IMG/VR virus record: IMGVR_UViG_3300031857_000179
Location: 1 to 61,284 of that record
DNA from: a virus
Length of the DNA stretch: 61,284 bases
Direction: 5' to 3' (one strand)
In this document: positions 1 through 7,392 of the stretch, piece by piece
How positions within the stretch are numbered: the stretch's first letter is position 1
Layout: every line of letters begins with the position of its first letter
Notes under the pieces: model-generated
Seen by the model: only the letters and a program-made list of their open reading frames with translations
The model's database searches: none
Told to the model about the DNA's origin: nothing
Made by a program: the position numbers and the translations under genes

Positions 1-497
1 GCTTTAGATGCTGAGTATGGATTAGTTGAATTGTATCTTGCACGTTCGGTATACGCAACACCAGGAGGTGCTGAACCAAAGATTTCATCTGTGCTGAAAT
101 ACAAGAATGTTTCCAAGTTGTCAAGTCTTCGTGCATACTCTAGTAAGTGTGCAGTGCCAATAGTGTTATCTTGAATAAATTCCATTGGATGTGTGATAGA
201 CCTATCAACATGTGATGATGCGGCTAGATGAAGAATCGTATCAATCTTGCCTAGCTTGTTGATGAAGTTATTTACAAGAGGATTAATCTCTGCTTTTAAA
301 TCATGGAATACAATATTAACTCTCCTACGAGTTTGTGTATCGTATTTCTCCAAGACTTCATGTAGGCGATTCAAATTACCGGAGTAATCTAGTCTGTCTA
401 AAGTTGTAATATTCCAATCTGTCTTTTCAATCAACAAATCAATAACGTGGTGGGCAATGAAGCCACAACCACCAGTAATCAAAACATTCTTACTCAT
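1..497 (-). CDS. NAD-dependent epimerase/dehydratase, dTDP-glucose 4,6-dehydratase-like (partial)
   Basis: Only the first 165 or so residues are in the window; the C-terminus runs off the left edge. The N-terminus MSKNVLITGGCGFIAHH carries the Rossmann GGxGFI dinucleotide-binding loop. LHLAASSHVDRSI and the STDEIFG segment are typical of nucleotide-sugar dehydratases of the extended SDR family. The cut end reads YSASKA, the YxxxK catalytic pair. The family converts nucleotide sugars for LPS or capsule synthesis; the exact substrate cannot be told. It starts 8 bases inside the end of the next gene upstream, so it is co-transcribed with two glycosyltransferase-like genes. Confidence 0.85.
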   Translation of the reverse strand, partial: MSKNVLITGGCGFIAHHVIDLLIEKTDWNITTLDRLDYSGNLNRLHEVLEKYDTQTRRRVNIVFHDLKAEINPLVNNFINKLGKIDTILHLAASSHVDRSITHPMEFIQDNTIGTAHLLEYARRLDNLETFLYFSTDEIFGSAPPGVAYTERARYNSTNPYSASK

Positions 498-1176
498 TAA
501 TAATTGCTCCTGTTGGTGCGATAACACCTTCTAGTCCTATAGGTTTAACTGTTGTCCACTTGTATTTGTTTAGATTCTTGTAATAAGAATGCTCAACATC
601 AATATTATATTTCATCATATCGTTAAGTATATTATACAATTCTTTTCTAAAAATGTCAAGCAAATTGTAGTCCATATGCCACAATCTTAATTCAAATATT
701 CTATCTACACCAGCATGTTCTTGATGTTGTTTAGACATCCACGAATCAACTGTTGGTAGAAATACAAAAGAATCTTTGAAGTCTTCTTGGTCCACGGTGA
801 AGTTATCGTTTAGACAATAACGACCAGAGACTTTGTAAATTCTCTTGCTTTCTACCTTTTCAGTATAAAACTTATCAAGCATTGCAATAAAGCCTACAGT
901 TTCAGCCAAACTTCTTTGACCTTGTTCAGATAGTCTTTGTATTTGGTCATTCCAACCAGTCCACAAAAACTTAACACCCAAATCATGCATGCCTTGAAGA
1001 TAGCTTGCCTCTGGAATCTTATATGATGTATCAAACATGTATTTTACATTATTCGGGCACATCTTGTCAATAGACTTGACTGTGTTTACCGTCTGCTGAT
1101 ATCTTTCCTCATTTGAGAATACCGATAACTGCTTGACATTCAGAGCGGAAGAAATAAAAAAGATACCATCAACCAT
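490..1176 (-). CDS. Uncharacterised protein of a glycan-synthesis cluster
   Basis: A 228-aa protein starting MVDGIFFISSALNV. I chose the ATG at 1176 because it overlaps the stop of the upstream gene by 8 bases; the longer reading would need a TTG further into that gene. I recognise no catalytic motif. The order of aromatic and charged segments (WTGWNDQIQRLSEQGQRSLA, later YKVSGRYCLND) suggests a soluble enzyme-like fold. It sits between a glycosyltransferase-like gene and a sugar dehydratase with short overlaps, so a role in host or virion glycan modification is a reasonable inference and nothing more. Confidence 0.65.
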   Translation of the reverse strand: MVDGIFFISSALNVKQLSVFSNEERYQQTVNTVKSIDKMCPNNVKYMFDTSYKIPEASYLQGMHDLGVKFLWTGWNDQIQRLSEQGQRSLAETVGFIAMLDKFYTEKVESKRIYKVSGRYCLNDNFTVDQEDFKDSFVFLPTVDSWMSKQHQEHAGVDRIFELRLWHMDYNLLDIFRKELYNILNDMMKYNIDVEHSYYKNLNKYKWTTVKPIGLEGVIAPTGAIINE

Positions 1177-2005
1177 ATGTCTTCTCAATTACTTTGCGCC
1201 ACTCTGGTACTCTATCATACTGGTGAACAATAGTGAATTCGTGCCTATGACTTGTCCATACTTTGCCATCTTCAAAGATTGGTGTCTTCTCTAGCAAGTG
1301 TGGTCTGAATTGTTCAATCTTACTTGGATCGCCAGTCGTACCAAGTTGACAAGCCCAACCATCTTCCGATTTCATATAGAGTGATGTGTCTGTGTATGGA
1401 TGCTGTGAAATCATAAAGTTGAATGTAGATTGGTCACAGATTGGAATTGGGCGATTGATAGCCGCCGTGAAGATGTTGATACACAAATCACGCATAGCTG
1501 AACCAGTACCAGCTAGAACACCAACGTTGTATATTTCATTATCTTTGAATTTATCATAGATGTATTTACCATAAGTCTCAAGCAAATTTTGATTGCCCCA
1601 TGCTTCATCTTTATACAGAATGCTTTCGGAAGCAAACATTAGATTCTTGTCGCCAATGTTTTCTTCAATAAACTTAATTGGATTTTTCTGGAAGATAACA
1701 TCTTTAACGTCAGTGGTAATAACATACCGATAATCATTTCGGCATAGATGTTCATAGATGTGGATGAATCTCTCAACATGAACGGGAATTCCTTCATGTT
1801 TATACACAAGATTGCCTTGTGCATCTTGTTCAAATCCTATAATTGTGAAACCTGCGTCAGCTACTTTCATTGTAGTCTCGCGGTCACAATTCATAAGAAC
1901 TAGAACCTTGTCACCATCAAAGCCACTCTGATTGATTGAGTTAACCCAATACTTTAAAGTGTCCCAAGTATATCCGGTACTTGCACCGATAATCAAATCT
2001 TTCAT
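1169..2005 (-). CDS. Glycosyltransferase-like protein (GT-A type)
   Basis: A 278-aa protein, MKDLIIGASTGYTWDTLKYW at the start. YVITTDVKDVIFQKNP has the D-x-x-D arrangement placed after a hydrophobic strand, as in the metal- and sugar-nucleotide-binding loop of GT-A glycosyltransferases. Later segments (AGTGSAMRD, CDQSTFNFMI, WTSHRHEFTIVHQYDR) resemble phage and bacterial nucleotide-diphospho-sugar transferases. A GGAG ribosome site lies just upstream. It leads a three-gene set ending in a sugar dehydratase. The acceptor is unknown; cell-surface glycan or virion decoration are both possible. Confidence 0.6.
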   Translation of the reverse strand: MKDLIIGASTGYTWDTLKYWVNSINQSGFDGDKVLVLMNCDRETTMKVADAGFTIIGFEQDAQGNLVYKHEGIPVHVERFIHIYEHLCRNDYRYVITTDVKDVIFQKNPIKFIEENIGDKNLMFASESILYKDEAWGNQNLLETYGKYIYDKFKDNEIYNVGVLAGTGSAMRDLCINIFTAAINRPIPICDQSTFNFMISQHPYTDTSLYMKSEDGWACQLGTTGDPSKIEQFRPHLLEKTPIFEDGKVWTSHRHEFTIVHQYDRVPEWRKVIEKTYG

Positions 2006-2034
2006 AATAAACTCCTTAATAATATATATCTGTC

Positions 2035-2346
2035 TTACTGACCTGGTGTGTCTTTCTTGTATTTCTTTGCCAAGATAGAAGTGCCATCATTACCTGCGCC
2101 AGATGGTGGTAAAATGTCAGCATCAGGTACTTTTTTTTCTTCTTGTACACTTTTATGTAGTTGTACTCCAGTAACCTTCTGCACAAGTTCCCAAACTTCT
2201 TTTGTTTTCTTTTGGGCAAGGTATTCATCAAACTTTTTCTTTTGCTCTGGAGTTGCTTTCTGTTTGAACTTAATTAACTCCATGATGCCAATGTTACCAG
2301 CATAAGATGCTTCATTTATTTTCGCTTGTTCTTTGAAATTGTTCAT
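2035..2346 (-). CDS. Conserved phage protein of unknown function
   Basis: A 103-aa hydrophilic protein, MNNFKEQAKINEASYAGNIG, rich in Lys, Glu and Gln, with a disordered-looking C-terminus (PPSGAGNDGTSILAKKYKKD). The segment FKQKATPEQKKKFDEYLAQK should form a long helix. It follows the 93-aa gene upstream by one base, in the unit that begins at the 260-aa gene. Neighbours suggest late expression and possibly a structural or packaging-associated role, but no function can be assigned. Confidence 0.6.
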   Translation of the reverse strand: MNNFKEQAKINEASYAGNIGIMELIKFKQKATPEQKKKFDEYLAQKKTKEVWELVQKVTGVQLHKSVQEEKKVPDADILPPSGAGNDGTSILAKKYKKDTPGQ

Positions 2347-2347
2347 T

Positions 2348-2629
2348 TCATCCTCTTGTCAAATTCAATATCTTTTGTATCTGAGTTTCAAGTGTAGCTT
2401 TACGATTTGGCCACTTGATGATTGGTTGGTCAGCAGTTTTCAATAGTTTAGTTAGAAATGGTAATACAAGTTTTTCAACTTCATGTAAACGTTGTTTGTA
2501 TTCTTCTACAGTTTCTTCTTTCTCAGCGATAACCGAATTGTATTCTTCTTCGTTTGTAGCGGTAAATCCAAAATCATCTTCACCATACTCTTTCATAATC
2601 TCCGTTAAGTCAAATTTCTTATCGGCCAT
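2348..2629 (-). CDS. Conserved phage protein of unknown function
   Basis: A 93-aa acidic helical protein starting MADKKFDLTEIMKEYGEDDF. I placed the start at 2629 because its ATG shares one base with the TAA stop of the upstream gene (TAATG), the usual junction in this genome. The stretch EEYNSVIAEKEETVEEYKQR is likely coiled coil. Tight coupling to the DUF6267-like gene suggests the two are made together. No catalytic motif is visible. Confidence 0.65.
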   Translation of the reverse strand: MADKKFDLTEIMKEYGEDDFGFTATNEEEYNSVIAEKEETVEEYKQRLHEVEKLVLPFLTKLLKTADQPIIKWPNRKATLETQIQKILNLTRG

Positions 2630-3864
2630 TACTTGCTCCAATTCTTTGCGGCATTAAAGTTAGCATGTGCAAACTCTAGTCTATCAATCAACTTAACTGC
2701 ATTGCCTTTTAGTTTATCTACCGCTACAAAACCTTCTGGATTTGTAATCTTAAAGCCATCATCTGTGCGTAAGAATGTATTTGTAACTTGTTTCATACCT
2801 TGCAACTTCTTCACAATCATGTTCTTTGAATCTACAAGCATGTTCATTAAGTCAAATATGTTTTTCAATTCGCTTGCATTGTTGCGATAGAACCGCATAA
2901 TCTCATTCTTCTCTGCTTGACGTTTCAATTTTGTTTCTGCTTTTTTAGCATCAAGAATTTCTTTGTTAAGTTTAGCTTCAACCCACTTAATCAATTCTTG
3001 TGTATGTTTATAAGTATCTTTAATTGCTTGACCTTCTCGCACTTTGGTATTGTTGAAAGTCTTAATTTGAACAAGAAGATTCTCCGATGCGGAAATTCTA
3101 TTCAATGTCATTGAGTTTAGTTTCTGAAATATCGTACCAGCTTGCGAAAGCAAGTATGTAACATCTTTAGTTTCTTGTTCGGTGAAAGATGCAGTACCAG
3201 ATGCGTCAACAAAGTAAGCATCACGGAACCAAACATCTTTGGTTGCTTTCAAGTGATTGATATCAATGTTGAAAGATGCTTTCATATCATTGAAAGTTTT
3301 ACCTGTGTATGAAGTATGAAATACAATACCCATTTGAGCAGATAGCATACTTCTTGCTAATGCGCTATCACTAGGCACAGCATACACGATTGTGTTTGGT
3401 TGAAATGTGATGTATGATTCGCCTTCAATGCTTTGCTTCTTCAAGTCGCCTTTAGCGAACATCATATCGCCTTGAAGAACGCCAGTGATTCCCAGTTTTG
3501 GTAGATATCGCAAAGCAACTTTTAGTTTAGCATTCAATCCTTCTGATGGATGATTGTTGTCAATATCAGCATCTGTGTAATTCAGTTTTGGATTTACGTT
3601 GAAGACGCCTTTAGTGCCAACAAAGAATTTGCCATTGTCTGGATTGATACCAGCAAACACAGCAGGTGCACCATCCCATTTCGTAGTCACGTTAACTTTT
3701 GATTCTGCATGACCAGCAAGCATATCACGCAAGGAACGAAGGAATGCAATAGCATCTCTTGCGCCAGCAACACCACGATTTAATACTTCATCCTCAATGT
3801 GTTCAAGATGAAGATTGGCGCCTTCTTTCTTTGCGCCTTCTGTTAAGAATTCTGTGAATTTCAT
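2629..3864 (-). CDS. DUF6267-like phage protein with a KxDG nucleotidyltransferase-type motif
   Basis: A 411-aa protein of a family I associate with T4-like aquatic phages (DUF6267). Around residue 62 it reads VTTKWDGAPAVFAG, matching motif I (K-x-D-G) of the DNA/RNA ligase and capping-enzyme superfamily, followed by FFVGTKGVFNV and ITGVLQGDMMFA at the spacing where motifs Ia and III lie in ligases. The C-terminal 130 residues are Lys-rich and helical (LDAKKAETKLKRQAEKNEIM). The ligase-like assignment is inference; the protein may equally be structural. It overlaps the 260-aa gene by 4 bases and is transcribed from the same late promoter. Confidence 0.7.
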   Translation of the reverse strand: MKFTEFLTEGAKKEGANLHLEHIEDEVLNRGVAGARDAIAFLRSLRDMLAGHAESKVNVTTKWDGAPAVFAGINPDNGKFFVGTKGVFNVNPKLNYTDADIDNNHPSEGLNAKLKVALRYLPKLGITGVLQGDMMFAKGDLKKQSIEGESYITFQPNTIVYAVPSDSALARSMLSAQMGIVFHTSYTGKTFNDMKASFNIDINHLKATKDVWFRDAYFVDASGTASFTEQETKDVTYLLSQAGTIFQKLNSMTLNRISASENLLVQIKTFNNTKVREGQAIKDTYKHTQELIKWVEAKLNKEILDAKKAETKLKRQAEKNEIMRFYRNNASELKNIFDLMNMLVDSKNMIVKKLQGMKQVTNTFLRTDDGFKITNPEGFVAVDKLKGNAVKLIDRLEFAHANFNAAKNWSK

Positions 3865-4643
3865 ATTTCTTTTGCTTTTGAGCCAATCAATCTTTTTGGC
3901 ATAATCAGAACACGAACATTACTATACGTTTTTCCATCAGATTCATAGTTTCTTCCTGATGAATATCTTGCACCAATAATTGAAGTGTAATCAGCTTGCA
4001 TAAATTCTTTTACATCTGGATTGTAACTTGCATGTGCGGAAAAAACCATATGATGTTTTCCAGCTCTTGCAGTAAACGATACATCACCTTGGCCAATCAA
4101 ATGAATATTGTCTATTCCAAATTTTGTTTCGCCAAACTGTGGACCATATACAGCTTTACCAATAAGTGTTTTGTCTTTTATTGTTCTAAAGAATCTTTCT
4201 TTACCATTAACGATTGCAGTGTGAAAGCCAGTTAAAGTTTTTAAAAAAGCAACAAGTGTTTTATCTTTTGATATTGAGCCATTTTTGCTACCGTCAGCTT
4301 TAGTGGTAATACCGCTATACTGTTGAAATCCACTGGCATCTCTACCCATTTTATGAGAGATAAAACACACATCTACAAACTTCTTTTTCTTAGCATCATA
4401 TGTTACCAAAGCAATATCAGCCTTAGGTGTGCCTTCAACTTTATTTGCACCATAAATTTCTTTGAATGTGTGCTTACCGGCAACAACAGTTATTGGAGAT
4501 CCAATCTTAGCGATGTATCCATTAATTTGTTGAAGGACAGCTAATTCACCACGCTCAGTTGGTGTTGGTGAATTTAGCGCATATGATTTGTCTAGGTCTT
4601 TAAACTTATGAAGAAGACCGTGTACTTTAGCTGAACCTGCCAT
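3861..4643 (-). CDS. Phage protein with a weak PD-(D/E)xK-like nuclease pattern
   Basis: A 260-aa protein starting MAGSAKVHGLLHKFKDLDKS. The middle reads EGTPKADIALVTYD, about 20 residues, then VCFISHKMG and GFQQYSG. Asp on one strand and x-S-x-K on the next, followed by a conserved Gln-Gln-Tyr, is a pattern seen in divergent restriction-endonuclease folds; the usual Glu is a Ser here, so activity is doubtful. A T4-type late promoter lies about 20 bases upstream, and a small hairpin (TACTC/GAGTA) covers the GGAG ribosome site. It forms a unit with the DUF6267-like gene. Confidence 0.6.
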   Translation of the reverse strand: MAGSAKVHGLLHKFKDLDKSYALNSPTPTERGELAVLQQINGYIAKIGSPITVVAGKHTFKEIYGANKVEGTPKADIALVTYDAKKKKFVDVCFISHKMGRDASGFQQYSGITTKADGSKNGSISKDKTLVAFLKTLTGFHTAIVNGKERFFRTIKDKTLIGKAVYGPQFGETKFGIDNIHLIGQGDVSFTARAGKHHMVFSAHASYNPDVKEFMQADYTSIIGARYSSGRNYESDGKTYSNVRVLIMPKRLIGSKAKEI

Positions 4644-4663
4644 GTATACTCCATTTTATAGAG

Positions 4664-4671
4664 TATTTATA
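4664..4671 (-). promoter_or_regulatory. T4-type late promoter (TATAAATA)
   Basis: The minus strand reads TATAAATA exactly, the consensus recognised by gp55-RNA polymerase in T4. It overlaps the last codons of gp41 and lies 20 bases before the start of the 260-aa gene, so it separates early gp41 from a late unit to its left. Confidence 0.75.
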
Positions 4672-6067
4672 CACGGACTCCTTCAAACTTGGAATTGAAC
4701 TTCCTCTCACGATTACCAAAAGTATTCAGTGGCTTATCATCTGGAATCTGACCAGAATCAACTATAGACTGCGCTGAATCTTCAACATCATACAGTTTCA
4801 TTTTAGCCCTATCAACACCAATAACAAACTTCTTGTTTGAACTAGGATCATTATAGCGATTTTTCAACTGTTTCACCATGATTTGATTCAATTGTTCCAA
4901 TTCTTCCGTATTGATTAGCGCAAACATAAAGTCAGCAGTCGCAGGAAGACCAAAAGATTCTGAGGTATCAGTCAAGTCAACATCGGAATTACTGAAACCA
5001 GACCTTGTTGTTTGTGTAGCTGAAACAACTGGCACATTAAATTCCACAGCAAGACCACGCAATTCTTCTGCAATAGCTTTAACATAAGTGTATGAATTTA
5101 CATTCGCACCTTGTTTCAACCTAGATGAAGAACAAATATTCAGATAGTCAATGAAGATAATCTTTGGGCGAAAACTCTTTTTCAATTGCAATTCATTCAA
5201 CAAAGACCTGAAGTGCATAGAACTTGCACTTGCAGTTGGATACTCTTTGATGATTAGTTTGCCTTGTGTTTTGTTTTTCACACCTTGAAAGCGTTTTTCA
5301 TAATCTTCTTTGCTTATCAAATGCAAGTCATCAAGTTTAATGTTCAAGAGGTTCGCATCAATGCGTTCCGCAATCTTTTCCTCAGCCATTTCCATGGTGA
5401 TATAAAGAACGTCAAAGCCTTGTGATATACAGCCCGAAGCCATGTGGCACATGAACAAACTTTTTCCCACGCCAGTTCCAGCAAGAGCGATATTAAGCGT
5501 CTTGTTAGGTAGACCACCTTTTGTAATTTTGTTAAAGAAATCCAAATCAAAGGGGACTCGTTCTTCTTTGCGATGGTAGAATTCAAATCGTTCTTCATAA
5601 TCATTTATGTAATCGTGACCAACATTTCTATCAAATGAAACACCGAGAGCATCAGAAAGAATCTTTGGAATTTCACCTTTTGCTTTGGTGCCAAACTTAT
5701 CATCCAGAATTGTAACTGATTCCATGATTGCATTATACAATGCTTTATCTTGGCAAAACTTTTCTGTGTGTTCAGTCAGCCATTGAATATCAGTTGGATC
5801 ATCTTTGTTCGCTTTGATATCACTCAAAATTTGGATTGAGTTGCGAACCTGTTCTTCGGTGAGTTTCTTGCTCTCAGTAAAGTTAATCACCAGTGCTTCA
5901 TAAGTTGGAAGATTTTTGTATTTTTCTACAAATTCTTTTATCTCATTGTAGATGGTTCGTTCATTGTTATCTGAGAAATATTCTGTTTGAATGAATGGCA
6001 ATACCTTACGTGCGTATTCATCATTATATATCAGATTCTTCAGAATAGAGAGTTCTAGTCGGTTCAA
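4667..6067 (-). CDS. 41: Replicative DNA helicase gp41 (DnaB-like)
   Basis: A 466-aa protein. It unwinds DNA ahead of the replication fork as a hexameric 5'-3' helicase. LAGTGVGKSLFMCHMAS near residue 200 is the Walker A loop; PKIIFIDYLNIC is the Walker B strand; SATQTTRSGF follows as in the DnaB C-terminal RecA-like domain. The N-terminus NRLELSILKNLIYNDEYARK matches gp41 relatives from the first residue, and the initiating codon is TTG; no ATG is available nearby. It overlaps the small gene upstream by 44 bases. It lies downstream of UvsX and gp43 in one early unit. The primase gp61 is not in this window. Confidence 0.93.
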   Translation of the reverse strand: MNRLELSILKNLIYNDEYARKVLPFIQTEYFSDNNERTIYNEIKEFVEKYKNLPTYEALVINFTESKKLTEEQVRNSIQILSDIKANKDDPTDIQWLTEHTEKFCQDKALYNAIMESVTILDDKFGTKAKGEIPKILSDALGVSFDRNVGHDYINDYEERFEFYHRKEERVPFDLDFFNKITKGGLPNKTLNIALAGTGVGKSLFMCHMASGCISQGFDVLYITMEMAEEKIAERIDANLLNIKLDDLHLISKEDYEKRFQGVKNKTQGKLIIKEYPTASASSMHFRSLLNELQLKKSFRPKIIFIDYLNICSSSRLKQGANVNSYTYVKAIAEELRGLAVEFNVPVVSATQTTRSGFSNSDVDLTDTSESFGLPATADFMFALINTEELEQLNQIMVKQLKNRYNDPSSNKKFVIGVDRAKMKLYDVEDSAQSIVDSGQIPDDKPLNTFGNRERKFNSKFEGVRV

Positions 6068-6356
6068 TTTGTTTTTCCGTTAAAATTAATTCTGTTAGTA
6101 TGTCACCTAACATTGTAACAAAAGTTGCATCTTCTGTCAATGCATCCTTGTCATATTTCATCAAATTAACCACATGGTATCCAAACTTAAGTTTAGCCAT
6201 GTTAAGTTCCTCTGTTACAGATGCATAGGTATAATAGTATACAACACCAGCATAGTCACCCCGGAGGATTTCTATGCCAGTTAAATCTGTATCTTCAAAG
6301 TCGTGAAGTTTAAAGTCTACGCCTTCTTTAAACTTCTTCGGTTTCTTCCAAAACAT
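6024..6356 (-). CDS. Conserved small protein between UvsX and gp41
   Basis: About 110 aa, starting MFWKKPKKFKEGVDFKLHDF. Two adjacent ATGs lie at 6359 and 6356, with GGGG 4 and 7 bases upstream; a further ATG at 6392 sits deeper inside uvsX. A gene of this size at this position recurs in T4-like aquatic phages. The sequence mixes short hydrophobic strands (VVYYYTYASV, VNLMKY) with acidic loops and shows no catalytic motif. It overlaps uvsX by about 29 bases and gp41 by 44, so its translation is tied to both; a role in recombination or helicase loading is guesswork. Confidence 0.65.
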   Translation of the reverse strand: MFWKKPKKFKEGVDFKLHDFEDTDLTGIEILRGDYAGVVYYYTYASVTEELNMAKLKFGYHVVNLMKYDKDALTEDATFVTMLGDILTELILTEKQIEPTRTLYSEESDI

Positions 6357-7383
6357 CATTTTGCCCCATAATGTTTCCGTAAGAGATTTCATATTTCTTT
6401 CTCACAAAATCTTTGAAGTCCTCGCTTGCAAGAATCTCACCCCAAAATTCTTCATTCATGGTATCAGCAAGGCGTTTCTTATCGCTCATTTCTCCAGTTT
6501 CTCTATCAACTTTACAATACCAACCATTTGTTGGTTTAATAACATGCCCAGATTCAAGAGCAATATCAATTAAACCAGACCATTTGTTGATACCGCCATC
6601 ATAAGATACGCTAACAGGAATCTTAGACTTCTCTTTAACATACCGTGATTTCTCAACGTTGATAATGAAATTGTAGCCAGTAATTTCTGTGCCATCTTTT
6701 TCTTGTTGGCGACCGATGATGAAAATATTATCAGCCGAGTAGTATGAACCAGTACCACCACCAACAATTGCTTTCGGGAACATTCCAATTTCCATGTATG
6801 TGTGATTAACAACAACCATTGGAATATCTTTTAGATTCAAGTGAGGTGTAACCATACGGAACAAACTCTTAACTTGTTTCGCTCGGCTCATGTCAGCAAC
6901 AGATTTACCTTCAAGTGCATCATCAATTTCTTTCTTTGATGCAAGGTTACCGATAGAATCAATGATAATCATCACCCTATCGTTTCGCTCAATACCTTCC
7001 AACTGTTTCATTATGTCAAACTTGAGTTGTTCAATATCTGTAAGAGGAGTATGGAGCACCCGCTCTGTGTCAATACCAAAAGTATCAAAATAAGACTGCG
7101 GAGTACCAAACTCTGAATCGTAGAAGATAAGAACTGCTTCATCGTATTTGTCCATGTAAGATTTAGCCATCAACAAACTAAATGCAGTCTTAAAGTGCTT
7201 TGATGGACCAGCCCACATTGTAAGACCAGGCGTTAGACCACCCTCTAATTTACCAGATAACGCAACATTCACCATAGGAATGGATGTTGGTATCATATCT
7301 TTCTCAGTAAAGAATTTTGATTTAGATAGAATTGCACTATCTTTAATCGTAGAATTCTTTTTAATTTTGTCCAATAAACTCAT
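6328..7383 (-). CDS. uvsX: RecA-like recombinase UvsX
   Basis: A 351-aa protein. It forms filaments on single-stranded DNA and drives strand exchange and recombination-dependent replication. MWAGPSKHFKTAFSLLMAK is the T4-style Walker A (GPSxxFKT), VLIFYDSEFGTP and VMIIIDSIGNLASKK are the following core strands, and PMVVVNHTYMEIGMFPK is the L2 region. Length matches the family. It lies 9 bases downstream of gp43 with an AAGGAT ribosome site. The mediator UvsY and helicase UvsW are elsewhere in the window, completing the set. Confidence 0.95.
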   Translation of the reverse strand: MSLLDKIKKNSTIKDSAILSKSKFFTEKDMIPTSIPMVNVALSGKLEGGLTPGLTMWAGPSKHFKTAFSLLMAKSYMDKYDEAVLIFYDSEFGTPQSYFDTFGIDTERVLHTPLTDIEQLKFDIMKQLEGIERNDRVMIIIDSIGNLASKKEIDDALEGKSVADMSRAKQVKSLFRMVTPHLNLKDIPMVVVNHTYMEIGMFPKAIVGGGTGSYYSADNIFIIGRQQEKDGTEITGYNFIINVEKSRYVKEKSKIPVSVSYDGGINKWSGLIDIALESGHVIKPTNGWYCKVDRETGEMSDKKRLADTMNEEFWGEILASEDFKDFVRKKYEISYGNIMGQNDVLEETEEV

Positions 7384-7392
7384 AATTATCCT

